Source of the DNA: Phocaeicola plebeius DSM 17135
GTDB lineage: Bacteria > Bacteroidota > Bacteroidia > Bacteroidales > Bacteroidaceae
Assembly (NCBI RefSeq): GCF_000187895.1
Contig: NZ_DS990118.1
Coordinates: forward strand, 221,258 to 285,257
DNA: 64,000 bases
Direction of reading: 5' to 3'
Part shown: in pieces, positions 1-10,700 of the stretch
Position numbering within the stretch: position 1 is the first letter of the stretch
Layout: each line of letters begins with the position of its first letter
Position numbers and translations under genes: made by a program
Notes under the pieces: generated by a model
Seen by the model: the letters and a program-made list of their open reading frames with translations, nothing else
Told to the model about the DNA's origin: nothing
Databases searched by the model: none

Positions 1-3000
1 CCGTACTCGAAGCATCGCTAACCGCACACGCATACGACACACCGCCATTCGCATTCGCATTGTGGTACCCGCGAGAGACCACACGGCTGGTTGCAGTAGA
101 TACATGATACTTATCGCAATAATGGGTACTGGACGAACCGTTAGCTGTTCCTACCGGTACGATATCCATGTATTTACCATGGGCAACACCTGTTATCCAC
201 TGGTCACTTGATGTCTTACCTTTCACCATACGAGTAGTACCGTCAGGCATCCAAATACGCCATTTCCCCTGATTACCGCTATCATTCGGCAAGTCCACAC
301 CGTCCATCATATCGTACTTGTTCCCGTAGATATCCTCGTAACCGATACAGCATGTATTGTTTACTTGAGTAACCATAGGCGCACCGTACTCATCTTGACT
401 CATATACCACGCATATTGGTGAACAAGACCGTCGATAAGCGAATTTGTTACTTTGTTATTTATGGCGTAGGCTGCATCATAACCGATTGTATCCTGCATA
501 CCATAACCGGCTGTACCACCAGTTATACGAGCAGAAGTATGCTGCCCCGCACCGCATTGTTCCTGGCAATCCCTGCGCCCATATCTTGCATAGAACAAAT
601 TAGCAATACGTGAGTGCATCAAAGCATCTATCTGTTGCATTCCTCTTTGCTGACTGTAGTAATGAAAATCAGACCATGTCATAGCAGCAGCCGTAGAGCC
701 TCCAGTAATACAAGCACGCAACTTACTACCAACAACCGAACTGCCAACAACAGCACACAGATGCTCATCGTTAGCGACCCAATCAGGCTCCATGTCCTCT
801 ATCTTGTCGGAGTTTGAAAGGACCACCTTGTCAAACTCTGCCGTATTCAAAATAGAAAAATGCAAAGCAACAGCGTTACTTGGAATCTCGGTAATCAGAT
901 ACATACCCGCTTCAAAATTCAAGCCAATAGTAGGAACAACTATAGTTTTCACCACATTTCCGGAAGCATCAACAAATACACTACCAACAAGGTTAGTACC
1001 GGGAACACTTGGAAAACGGACACGCTTATATCCGGCAACATCAACCTTACAAACAGAATAAGTCTTATCACTACTATAAGAATCCTTTAATGTTGGTTTG
1101 CCGCTCAAGATTTTACGTTCAGCTAAGAAACCGCCTTGTGTACCTTTTATATCATCCAATGTCAATACTGTAGCTGCAGGAATCGGCGGCATATTATCCA
1201 GCCCATTTGAACTGTAGCAGCTATAATGCCTGTTATTCAGATAATCATTTATCCCTTTGCTCCAGAAGAAAGGCTCATACATCATCCATTCACCCTCATT
1301 ACCATTCAGCTTAGCAACCGTACAATCATTAATATTTTTAGCATCAGCATAAAAGTTAGAACTGCTTTCATGTAGCGGATAATAAGTCATTTCACCATCG
1401 GGATTATTAACTTCCACTTCTTGGCCGGCAATAATCTCCTTACGACTGGTAGGCATCTTTGTAACTTTGGCAAGTACACGGAATCGATTCTTAAAAATAG
1501 CTGCTACATGGGCACTCATTACGTATGTATTGCCATATTTATAACCAGTCTTATTGTCAAGATTTGATATGTTAGCATCATCGGATACGCTATTATCAAA
1601 CTCTATGACACTATAAGAAGGCTGGATAATATTCAATTCAGGATATTTCTCACGATATTTTTCCGCTTCCTCATCCTCCATGTACTTCATTAGCCGTATT
1701 GTGCCACGAAGTCCGGAATGGCGGTTATCAATCGCCCCTGTAGAGGTGTACGTACCATATTCGTAATATTTTTCAAGCAATGAGCCATCATCTTCACGGT
1801 CTATGTCAATACTGAAACGTTCCAGTTTTCCCGTACCTGCTTTTTTGGCCGCATGAAGTTTTTCGAGCAAAGAAAAACCATCGATACCGGGACAACCCAC
1901 AAAGCGATACCCCGTAATATTATTGATACCTTCCAAAACGAGTCCGCTTTCGGGAAGTTTTGTCAAATACTCCAGGAATAATTCTTCCAATGTATTCGGC
2001 AAACATAACCGTACAATCGGTGCACCCGTAGCAAGACGCAGGCGAGTTATTCCTGTTCCTTGTACATCCAGACTTTTTAATCGAGCCTGCCAACTCAAAT
2101 CTAAAGTGGTAACATTGCCGTTGTCGCCATTACGGGCCAGCAGGTTATTGCGCATATTAAGTTCTTCCAGTAGCAATAAAGCGTTTGTGGAAGACATAAA
2201 CGAACCATTACGATAACCACCCGGCTTTTCTACGCTCATGTCAAGCTTAACCAATGAAGTGAACAGACCGAAGTTAAAGCCAATAGCAAAGGCATCCTCA
2301 TGCCATACCAATTCCTTAATTTTGGCCGCACCGATAATCTTCAGCGGGTCATTCTCCCCGAACATTCCTTTTAACTGCAATGTATGAAGTGTATCGGCTT
2401 CCACCACACCGCTATCAGCCTGAACACCATTTGATGTTGATAGTTGCACACGATAGGGAATGGTTAAAGCAAACTGCATGGGCTTCAATATATAACCGGC
2501 ATCCAACGATGCAGTGGATTGGTAAAACTGTGCTCCAAGAGTGGAAACATAACCATACTCCACTTGCTTAAGGTCATATCTTCTTTTTATAAAATACCCT
2601 CTATGAGCCTTCAATGACCCTTTCAAACCATAAATCTGAGGATAGGTCTGTTTCGCTCCGTCAGAACCCACCGGCATTTCATTCAAAAACGGATAGATAT
2701 ATTTGAAAATACCCGATTTGTTATACAACCTTGAACACCACTTTTTCATCTGCTCCGTATCAAAATGGTCTAAAGCCTTTTGAATGCTGAAAGCTGACAT
2801 AAACGAAGTACCGCCATTATAGCCGTTAACCATTATTTCAGTCATCATTTCAGAGAAATTCGCAAGTATCAGATTCCATAACCAAGAGTTATGCCCCTGC
2901 ATCACATACGCCCCATCACGTTTGGTCTGGCGGTTATCATCGTACCTTCCTGTAAGGAACGACTTGTTATCACTTCCGAGCTGGCAGTCACCGTCATAGT

Positions 3001-6000
3001 AAGTGGTGTACCATATCACACCGTCCCATGTCCTTATCAACATATTCTTCGCCAACTGGTCCACACCAAGATTAAAATCCACGTACAGATAGTAAGCTAT
3101 CAGATATGGCAGGTTGAAATACTTGTGCGCTTCTTTCTTGAAAGTGCCACTCGTCCACTTGGCTTTAGGAAATTTACCATTTGCATCCTCATAATCCACG
3201 CTTTCAAACAAATGTGTTTCCTTGTTATATGTGAGATTCTTTCCTGCTTCTGTTTCCTTCATACAACGATAAACGAAGCCCATCATACGATCGACAGCCT
3301 TGTACATCTTGTCGTACTTGTCGCCGGTGCCGAGGTGGTCTTTCAAATTGGGTTCTTCGGCCTCATCACCTCCTCCATCCGACCAAAAAGTGTCTTTCGG
3401 GTGGTTAAACTCCAGTCCTCCATCGAAGTTGTTATCCATAAAGTCTGCATGGTCGGCTTCCGTACTCGGCAGCCACTGGAACAGGCAACAGGGGTTGGAG
3501 TTGTTCAATGTTTCAAAGCAGATTGGAAGGTACTGCTTATGCCCCTCTTCATCGGCTTCGAGATAATTCAGTGTGTCGCCCTCTCCCCATGTTTCCTCGC
3601 CTATGGTCTTGTCCTGCCCGAATATCGGATAACTATCGCTCTTCTCATTGTTGGTGTTGTACTGCCCGTAATAGGTCAAATCATCATCCACAGATTTCGC
3701 AACAAAGAGGTCGCACGGCATACCGTCTATAGCCGAGCGGATGTCGTCCGTAATTCCGTGATCTTGTGCATACCTCTGTGCAGGAGTAAGAAGCCCCATT
3801 TCCTTTAGTCCGTCATGTATGAATTTAGCACCACCAGTGTTGGTAGTCATGGACGAATCGGAGAAATCGCACTTCGGGCACGCCAGTTTCGCACCGATAG
3901 AATTTTTACGCAGTTTGAAAAGATTCTTTTTACCTTCAGTGGTTATAGGATTGCTTTGGTTACCGTTTCCATCTATCTCACCATAGCTCAAACTTACAGT
4001 CTCACCCGGTGCTGTTTTCTGGAAGTAGAAACGAAGATTCTTCCTCGCATAGTTCACGGATGACGTTCCCTGTATTCTTGCATAAGCATTCTTCAGGATA
4101 AAATCCAAATTTCTATCCTCACCATTATAGAAACGAATTTCTCTCACCAATTTATTCGCTTTCTTATTATTTAACTGCGCCAACGCATCCATAACATTAA
4201 GCGTATCGCTTTCGCTCGGTACCTCGCTTCCTACGCTACCTGTACCTATAAGCATCAGTATCGAATTCTTGCGTTTCGCCATCATTCCCATAAGTTTATC
4301 CATGCTCACGGTATCACCCTCACTTAACACCCTATTATCCTCGTCAAGCGAACGTACCCCTTGTTCGTTCTCCGTATCCTCCAAGTGGTTGCGGTCTACT
4401 ATGTAGTTATTCAAGACTTCATCCGAAGCCAAAGCCTTATCATAGATGCGGATACTCTTGATAAAAAGGTCTGCACCGTCCGATTTGAAACGTAATTGTT
4501 CCGTTATGTCGAAATTCACCTTATCCAACCATTTCGATGCAGCACTTTCCTCACCATTCACATAAAAACCTATCAATCCTCTCTGTTCGTTAGCCTCTAT
4601 ATCCGGATAAAACACGTAAGTTATCTTTATATTCGTACCCGGCTCGAATTTTGTACCTACACTATCTTCGTAACGGATTATCTCACCGCTATCCATTGCT
4701 TCGGTTACCACACCTGTAAGGAACTTGGCTTCTTCCGGTGTTACTACAAGACCGTAACGGTTTCCATTATTCAATTTGCCAAGACAGGTTATCAACTCCG
4801 CTTTCGTATCTGTTACGTTAGCAGTGCTGTATTCGATTTCAATCGTCATTCCAACTTCACGGATAGAGTAGCCTATAGGTTTATCAGCTTCGTTGAACGG
4901 ATGATAACCGCCATCGGCCGTAAGTGTCATGGATGCACCGTTACTTAAAAGAAGCCTATCCTTATACCATCCACTTCCTGCACCATTATTATTTACACTC
5001 CAAAGCACTTCCTCAAATTCCATATACTTGCTGCCACTCGTCCACGAAGCTGCATTATTTTCCGTATTACTTCTTCCGAAAGCATCAAACGCGCATACTG
5101 CATCGGGCGACAGAATAGCTTCTATATCCGGGTGGGATGAAGTGTTTACATCCAGTATTGCCTGTGCAGTTCCACAAGATAGTATATAACTTTGAGGCTC
5201 AACATTTACATTTGTCTTTCCATAGCTTCCTATCCCTCCCCTCGGCAACCTATCCTCTTTAACAAGCGTTTTTCCGCTTTCTATCCTCACCGTAGCGGTA
5301 TTCGATTTTTGGTCATACGCTGCATAAGTAAAGTCCCATGCCGTAAACTGTTCAGCGTTCAATATCGGTTTTTTCCACTCCTTTTGAAAGCCTGTCGCCT
5401 TATGGACAAACATTGTTCCAACATATTCTTTCACCGTATCCCCAGCTTTCAGTAGCGTAATGTAATACACCTCACTCATTACACCGGAATTTTCATGCAA
5501 TGCGTATGCTTCTACTACGTTTACCCCCTCTACCATATCGGATAAAGGAACGGTTATATTCTTTGATTGAATACCGGAACCCGAAGAAAGACCGAGCGTA
5601 TAAGGTGCTCCTCCGTTCAAGCGATAATGGATATTCTTCTCACCGGTAGTACCCTTAACCGTGAAAGGAATATTCACATCATTTTTATATCCCCCGTCAG
5701 CCAGTCCGTTACCTACCGAATAAGTGGTGCTTAATTCCATAGCCACCATCGTTACCCTTGCCGCCGATGTTTTCATAAGGCTTTCTCCGTTATAGGTAGC
5801 CTGCGCTTCTACCTGTACTGTATAGGCAGTTGCATCTTTCAGATAAGGAGAAGCGTCAAAAGTATAAGTCTGTCCGGCTACCACTCCCACAAATTCCGCT
5901 TTCTGAAATTCAGAAAGCACAGTAGAACCTCTCTTTATAATCACTCTTGCCTTTAGATCAGAGTAACCATCTACATCACTTCCTCCGGCAGTAGCAACAC

Positions 6001-6460
6001 CCACCGAGTATTTCACTGTAAATCCACTTCCTAAAGCAAGATATTGTGATGGTGGAAGAATGGAGCCGGATGTATCGGTAAGGTCAATGCTTACCACCAC
6101 CTTATCATCATCCGTATATTTCGAAAAACGCACCTCTTTGGTTTCCTCACCGCCTTCCTTGGCTTTTTGCGTCACGGTCATTACATACTGCGTGCCATCC
6201 TCACTATCTGTCACGTCGATATCCGTTACCGTTCCCACCATTGCATCGAACACCGTTCCGGATGTAGGAGGTTTCGTCTCTCCGCTCACCAGTTCCTCGG
6301 TAGGGGTACGGTTTGACAGTTCCTTCTTTAGAAACGCTTCGATGTCATCGCCTGCATAGGCATGATATGTACCGTCAGGTTGTTTTTGGTTCCATGGTGT
6401 TTCAAGATTCATCGGATGCTCAGAAGCATCAATAATGCCGCTTATTTTTCTTTTTGCCAT
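1..6460 (-). CDS. Giant phage tail adhesin, C-terminus cut by window edge
   Basis: An open frame starts at ATG 6460 (MAKRKISGII) and runs 2153 codons without a stop to the window edge. In order I see two fibronectin-III-like beta regions (about residues 110-330), a LamG/concanavalin-like region (about 465-675, ending in a typical IRIYDKAL strand), a CotH-kinase-like region (about 780-1180), a leucine-rich stretch (about 1375-1520) and a C-type-lectin/FGE-like domain (from about 1890) with GYEDIYGNKYDMMDG. It ends the tail operon, the usual place for a receptor-binding protein. The CotH-like part has QGTSSVNYARKN near residue 793 and VDQLAKNM followed by YYDGDCQLG near 1150-1160, matching the KN and DxD pattern of that family. 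Role in binding the host surface is inferred from position and domains. Confidence 0.8.
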   Translation of the reverse strand, partial: MAKRKISGIIDASEHPMNLETPWNQKQPDGTYHAYAGDDIEAFLKKELSNRTPTEELVSGETKPPTSGTVFDAMVGTVTDIDVTDSEDGTQYVMTVTQKAKEGGEETKEVRFSKYTDDDKVVVSIDLTDTSGSILPPSQYLALGSGFTVKYSVGVATAGGSDVDGYSDLKARVIIKRGSTVLSEFQKAEFVGVVAGQTYTFDASPYLKDATAYTVQVEAQATYNGESLMKTSAARVTMVAMELSTTYSVGNGLADGGYKNDVNIPFTVKGTTGEKNIHYRLNGGAPYTLGLSSGSGIQSKNITVPLSDMVEGVNVVEAYALHENSGVMSEVYYITLLKAGDTVKEYVGTMFVHKATGFQKEWKKPILNAEQFTAWDFTYAAYDQKSNTATVRIESGKTLVKEDRLPRGGIGSYGKTNVNVEPQSYILSCGTAQAILDVNTSSHPDIEAILSPDAVCAFDAFGRSNTENNAASWTSGSKYMEFEEVLWSVNNNGAGSGWYKDRLLLSNGASMTLTADGGYHPFNEADKPIGYSIREVGMTIEIEYSTANVTDTKAELITCLGKLNNGNRYGLVVTPEEAKFLTGVVTEAMDSGEIIRYEDSVGTKFEPGTNIKITYVFYPDIEANEQRGLIGFYVNGEESAASKWLDKVNFDITEQLRFKSDGADLFIKSIRIYDKALASDEVLNNYIVDRNHLEDTENEQGVRSLDEDNRVLSEGDTVSMDKLMGMMAKRKNSILMLIGTGSVGSEVPSESDTLNVMDALAQLNNKKANKLVREIRFYNGEDRNLDFILKNAYARIQGTSSVNYARKNLRFYFQKTAPGETVSLSYGEIDGNGNQSNPITTEGKKNLFKLRKNSIGAKLACPKCDFSDSSMTTNTGGAKFIHDGLKEMGLLTPAQRYAQDHGITDDIRSAIDGMPCDLFVAKSVDDDLTYYGQYNTNNEKSDSYPIFGQDKTIGEETWGEGDTLNYLEADEEGHKQYLPICFETLNNSNPCCLFQWLPSTEADHADFMDNNFDGGLEFNHPKDTFWSDGGGDEAEEPNLKDHLGTGDKYDKMYKAVDRMMGFVYRCMKETEAGKNLTYNKETHLFESVDYEDANGKFPKAKWTSGTFKKEAHKYFNLPYLIAYYLYVDFNLGVDQLAKNMLIRTWDGVIWYTTYYDGDCQLGSDNKSFLTGRYDDNRQTKRDGAYVMQGHNSWLWNLILANFSEMMTEIMVNGYNGGTSFMSAFSIQKALDHFDTEQMKKWCSRLYNKSGIFKYIYPFLNEMPVGSDGAKQTYPQIYGLKGSLKAHRGYFIKRRYDLKQVEYGYVSTLGAQFYQSTASLDAGYILKPMQFALTIPYRVQLSTSNGVQADSGVVEADTLHTLQLKGMFGENDPLKIIGAAKIKELVWHEDAFAIGFNFGLFTSLVKLDMSVEKPGGYRNGSFMSSTNALLLLEELNMRNNLLARNGDNGNVTTLDLSWQARLKSLDVQGTGITRLRLATGAPIVRLCLPNTLEELFLEYLTKLPESGLVLEGINNITGYRFVGCPGIDGFSLLEKLHAAKKAGTGKLERFSIDIDREDDGSLLEKYYEYGTYTSTGAIDNRHSGLRGTIRLMKYMEDEEAEKYREKYPELNIIQPSYSVIEFDNSVSDDANISNLDNKTGYKYGNTYVMSAHVAAIFKNRFRVLAKVTKMPTSRKEIIAGQEVEVNNPDGEMTYYPLHESSSNFYADAKNINDCTVAKLNGNEGEWMMYEPFFWSKGINDYLNNRHYSCYSSNGLDNMPPIPAATVLTLDDIKGTQGGFLAERKILSGKPTLKDSYSSDKTYSVCKVDVAGYKRVRFPSVPGTNLVGSVFVDASGNVVKTIVVPTIGLNFEAGMYLITEIPSNAVALHFSILNTAEFDKVVLSNSDKIEDMEPDWVANDEHLCAVVGSSVVGSKLRACITGGSTAAAMTWSDFHYYSQQRGMQQIDALMHSRIANLFYARYGRRDCQEQCGAGQHTSARITGGTAGYGMQDTIGYDAAYAINNKVTNSLIDGLVHQYAWYMSQDEYGAPMVTQVNNTCCIGYEDIYGNKYDMMDGVDLPNDSGNQGKWRIWMPDGTTRMVKGKTSSDQWITGVAHGKYMDIVPVGTANGSSSTHYCDKYHVSTATSRVVSRGYHNANANGGVSYACAVSDASST
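2..96 (-). repeat. Putative DGR variable repeat (start only)
   Basis: The last codons before the edge read SRGYHNANANGG then VSYACAVSD, a composition typical of variable repeats of diversity-generating retroelements, in which a template rich in AAY codons is copied with adenine changes. TAC CAC (67-62), TGT (28-26), GTT (22-20) and AGC (19-17) could each come from AAC or AAT by changing only adenines, while neighbouring GCG, GGC and TCG codons look regular. The template repeat and reverse transcriptase would lie left of base 1. This is inference from pattern; the partner elements are not visible. Confidence 0.6.
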
Positions 6461-6494
6461 AATATTATCTCTTTTATATTATCAAAATTATTCG

Positions 6495-6674
6495 TTAATT
6501 GTTGCTACCGTTCCATGCGTCCGCTCCGTTCCACGGCTCATCACCTTTCCAATAACCAATCCCAAAGCAACTGCTTATGGCAGACCATACTAGCCTTGCC
6601 CCAACATAAACAGCCGATAGAGCACGTTTTCCCACATATACAGCCGTTATTTCCTTTCCATGTATGCTTATCAT
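6495..6674 (-). CDS. Small phage protein, 59 residues
   Basis: A 59-codon frame lies between two tail genes: ATG at 6674 just after the stop of the 236-residue gene, stop at 6495, and 34 bp before the adhesin start. It has a strong purine-rich ribosome site (GAGGAGG) about 7 bp before the ATG. The protein begins MISIHGKEITAVYVGKRALS, repeats an AVYVG unit, and ends in a tryptophan-rich tail with GYWKGDEPWNGADAWNG, which resembles a small carbohydrate-binding or tail-attachment motif. Function unknown. Translation is supported by tight packing, ribosome site and composition. Confidence 0.75.
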   Translation of the reverse strand: MISIHGKEITAVYVGKRALSAVYVGARLVWSAISSCFGIGYWKGDEPWNGADAWNGSNN

Positions 6675-6676
6675 AT

Positions 6677-7387
6677 TTAATCCTCCTCGTAGATAAGGTA
6701 CAATATATTATCATCCTTTTCAGGTAATGCCTCAAAATCATCCTCACTTATAGGCTCATGACGATATGCCAATACCTTTAGATCGCCAGCATCAAGCACA
6801 TACAAAGAAGTGCCTTGCATATACAGCTTATCCGCAAGCGGTATGCCGTTCTTTTGGAACATAGCAGATGACGGTATGCCATCGGATTCCCAATCACCAT
6901 GCAGTGAACCTTCTACTCTGTAGGCAAACCTTTTCGCATTCCTTACCCACACGATTTCCCCACCCGGCACGGTACTTTTATCCGGCTTAATCTCTCCTTC
7001 CTCAATAATACCGGAGAAACGAGCCGTAGCCCCCTGTAAGGATGCTATCGTGGTATTCTCCACTAATTCTACAGCATCTTCAGCCTTGGCTGCTGCATCG
7101 TTTGCGTCTTTGGCAGCATCAATAGCATCTTGCGTCTTGTCTTCCAATCCGGCAATGGATTCTTCCGCTTCTTTCGCTGCTGCATTCGCACGGGTAGCCG
7201 CATCATTCGCGACCTTACTTATCAGTTCAAAAGGAACATTCACCAGTTTATCCCCTTTCTGGCCGGGAAGTGATTTCACTCCGGTAAGGGAGGTTACAGT
7301 CTCCATATCCTCCACACCGGTAGAAGATTGGAGTACACGGTCCAATACCTCCTGAACAATCTGTTCGATATTTATTCCTTCTGCCAT
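6677..7387 (-). CDS. Tail-associated coiled-coil protein
   Basis: A 236-residue protein starting MAEGINIEQIVQEVLDR. Residues about 65-120 form an alanine-rich heptad stretch with repeated AAKEAEE and AAKDANDAAAKAE units, as in phage fiber shafts that trimerise as coiled coils. The C-terminal half is beta-rich and ends acidic (LYLIYEED). It sits between the tail hub and the adhesin, so a neck or collar that holds the adhesin is plausible; this is inference. Its stop lies 2 bp from the start of the next gene. Confidence 0.75.
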   Translation of the reverse strand: MAEGINIEQIVQEVLDRVLQSSTGVEDMETVTSLTGVKSLPGQKGDKLVNVPFELISKVANDAATRANAAAKEAEESIAGLEDKTQDAIDAAKDANDAAAKAEDAVELVENTTIASLQGATARFSGIIEEGEIKPDKSTVPGGEIVWVRNAKRFAYRVEGSLHGDWESDGIPSSAMFQKNGIPLADKLYMQGTSLYVLDAGDLKVLAYRHEPISEDDFEALPEKDDNILYLIYEED

Positions 7388-7391
7388 AAGC

Positions 7392-7697
7392 CTATCTTTC
7401 TATTAGTTTTACAACTTGCGAATAGCAACCAGGAGTAAGACCGGAAACTGCTTCTTTTATTAGTACAGCATCTTCCGCCGTTATATCAATTTCCCCTTCT
7501 GCATCCATTATCTGCATACACAAGCGATACGCCCGTAACTTTTTATCAGTATCTGTCTGCTGGTTACCACTCGGACGAATGCTCGTCCCATTAAATAGGC
7601 ATTGCGCTACAATATGACCAACAATTTGCGGCTCATTATTTATCCGCAACGGCTGGCCGTCAAAATCCTTGAAATAGTCATTAAGATTCACTTTCAT
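7392..7697 (-). CDS. Hypothetical phage tail-region protein
   Basis: A 101-residue acidic protein (MKVNLNDYFKDFDGQPL) with no motif I recognise. It lies 12 bp after the tail hub gene and 4 bp before the coiled-coil gene, inside the tail operon. The helical C-terminal half (AEDAVLIKEAVSGLTPGCYS) looks like a small assembly or accessory factor. No membrane segment or catalytic motif is visible. Confidence 0.7.
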   Translation of the reverse strand: MKVNLNDYFKDFDGQPLRINNEPQIVGHIVAQCLFNGTSIRPSGNQQTDTDKKLRAYRLCMQIMDAEGEIDITAEDAVLIKEAVSGLTPGCYSQVVKLIER

Positions 7698-7709
7698 ATC
7701 CTTAAACTT

Positions 7710-10700
7710 TTAAATATATGTCATCTTTACAACAATACCATTAACAACCTCAAGGGTATATTTATAAGTTGCAAAATCACTCTTTACAATCCACTGGAAG
7801 GTACCAGAAACACCCTTCCGGTAACTGTAGGTTCCATCGCTGGCCAGACTCCATCCCGTACCGTAATTATTCGACAGGATATCGTTACAATACACCGACC
7901 CGTTCACATGTACACCACCATCAAAATAGCCAGCATAAGTATTGGCACTGATAGGATAGCTCTGTCCAGAAGACTTGCTGGAAGCATAAATGGCAGCCCC
8001 GCCCAAATTGGAACCGACAGACTTCACTCCGAACCGTCCTTGGGTAGCTGCGTTGAAAGCCACATCCACGATACCTTCCATATCAGACTGCGACACACCG
8101 AGTTTTAGGCTACGCGAGTCATTACCGAAATAGTCACCGGCTTTCCAATATAACCGCCCCGAATCAAGTGTAAAACCACCTATTTTACCCTCATAAGCAT
8201 ATACAGTTCCATAAATCTTAGCATTATTAGTTTCAATGCTTCCGTCTTTCAATATCTTAAAGTTTCCGTTAGCTGTAACAAGCCCCTCCAACTGTATATT
8301 GTCAGCCTTTAACTTGATACCTTCAGTACTGGCACCGATGAATGATTTAAGATTTCCGTCACTGTCAATAGCAAACATTCCAGCCGTATCACTCTTCGTA
8401 ATCAATCCCGCTCCAGAAACAAGATTCCCTTTTCCATCAAAAAGGCCGGAAGCCAACAAGTTCATATCAGCCTTGGTCACTATTTGGGAAGATTCAAGAA
8501 TGTTACCATCCTTGTCAAAATTACCGGCTGCTATTTTCACCAGAAGATCACTTTGTTCAAACAGTGTCCGATATTTGTAGGTAAGTGCATCCACTTTATT
8601 TGTGGAGAATACCAGCAAAGAAATATAAATGACACCTGTAAAAGAAAGCTTGAAATCCCCTGTACCATTCCACAATCCATCAAGCGTAAACATCCTCTCG
8701 GTATTAGATACTGGAAGTTCTTCCTCATATCCGAACATGGCAAAATCTTCAAATCCGGTTTTATCAGCATTAACAAACTCAATCTTCAAACTACCTGCTT
8801 TGACTACACGATATGTAAAAGACAAATACACAACCCCTGGTACTTTCAGCCCCTCACTATTGGTTTGCTTATATTCCGGCGCTAAGCGAAAATCTTCCAA
8901 CCGTTGCATAATGTAGCTGTTTCGGATATATGCGTATGGTATCTTTCCGTCTGTGCGTATTTCAGCATGACCGCCCGGTTTTGTCGACAAAGGACCATTA
9001 TTCGCCCATATCCACTTTCCACCCAATGTCAGCAAAGTTGCATTCTTCCCTGTTGTCCATTTCTCCATACCGTTAGCGAAAGAAGTGTTATCAAAATAAC
9101 TCTGCTCCTCACGTATTTCTTGGCGCAAGCCTTCTACCGCTGAATGTATTTTTCCCTCTGTAATCTCAAAGCGTGTCAATATATCTTCACCGGTCATTAA
9201 GACAAATGTACCTTTCAAATATACGTTATCGCCATAAAGCCCATTTCCTTTAGGTTGTTTGTCAGCGGGAAAAGAACTATCTTTAATACCATCCAAATTA
9301 CCGAAACGACAGCGCAAACACCCGTTGAAGTTCTTGGCTTTTACTCCGTCCAAAATATCGATACGAGGCTGTCCGTCTTCTGTAGCCGATATACTGATAA
9401 GATTCTGACGTAACTTATTCTCTGTATTACCCATCAATACACACTCATCGCCTACAGTTGGGGCTACACCACCAAATTCGGAAACAGGTACTGTAACGCC
9501 GTTTACATCGGCCGAAGTAATTTCCACCCAATAAGCCTTGCGAGACGCACCACTAGTAACAGCGCAACGCATCAAGTCATGGACCATAAAATCACATTCC
9601 TGCTCAAAAAGGATGCGGTAGTTATTACCTTGGCGAATAACATCCTTTATTTTTCCGTTAGCTGCAGAAACGATAAACTGACCGCCTATGCTACGCACTT
9701 TCTGTATTAGCAGTTCAAGGGCTACCAATGATTGCCGGATAGTAGCTTTATCTATAGTGAGATGACTTAATCCGGTAAGCTGGTCTATCCATATCTGCCA
9801 GCCTTCACCAATCAATCCATCTACAAACTTGGTACTGCGAAGCAGCTCCCGAATAACAGCAGTCAGAAATTCAGCATTCCCTAAATCATCAATATTGGCT
9901 CCTGATTTACCTTGAACAAAATCTCCAAGTTTAATGCCTTTTAAAAATGTTATTAACCCCGCTGCTGTATCGTTTAACTTTTTGCTTACTGCATTTTCCG
10001 CTATTTCCTTCAATGTGCGAAGCGATGAGAGTACATTCTTATCTGTAAAAGGTCTTTCATCATACTTTTCCAGAACCGTAACACTACCATTTCCACCACC
10101 GCCGTTTATAGTGGCCTGCATAGAACTTATCTGCCCTTCTATCTTATCTTCCCATTTCTCTGTCAGATAGTTTGATACGACACACGATAGTTTTCCGGTT
10201 TTCAGATTCTTTTCTGTGGAAACAATACGAATGATTCTACTGATATTACGAGACGGTATGCTTACAGTTATCAAATCCCCACACTCTAAGCCACCTTTTT
10301 CCCTCATATAACGATAATCCACATCAAGAGTAAACTTTACCCTTTTTTGCGAATTAAAAGCAAGCCAATCCGTAGCTTTCTCACGCAACTTTGATATTGC
10401 AGCTTGCTTGTATGCCTCTCCAAGACGAATACCGGTAAAATTAAACTCCTCACCACCTCTCAAATGTTTGGCCGTTGATGGGATAAGAGGTCTGCTTTGG
10501 GTTTCCGGATCAATGGGAGCCAATTCATCTTCTTGGTAGATTAGGGTTATTTTCTTATTAGAATTATCCCACTTAAATTCAAAGGATTTTCCCATTAAAT
10601 CTCCTGTGAGAAAATTAATACGCGCATCATCGCCAATAGCCAATTCGTCAATATTAAAATCAATATCACGGCATATAAACTCACGATAATTCTCCCCCGT

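Noticed and set aside
2891..3808. 305-codon plus-strand frame
   Set aside because: It lies opposite the adhesin gene, whose frame has clear domain motifs; it is a mirror frame.
7705..7725. TATATTTAA near the start of the 101-residue gene
   Set aside because: It is the end of the tail hub gene with its stop codon, so the match is by chance.
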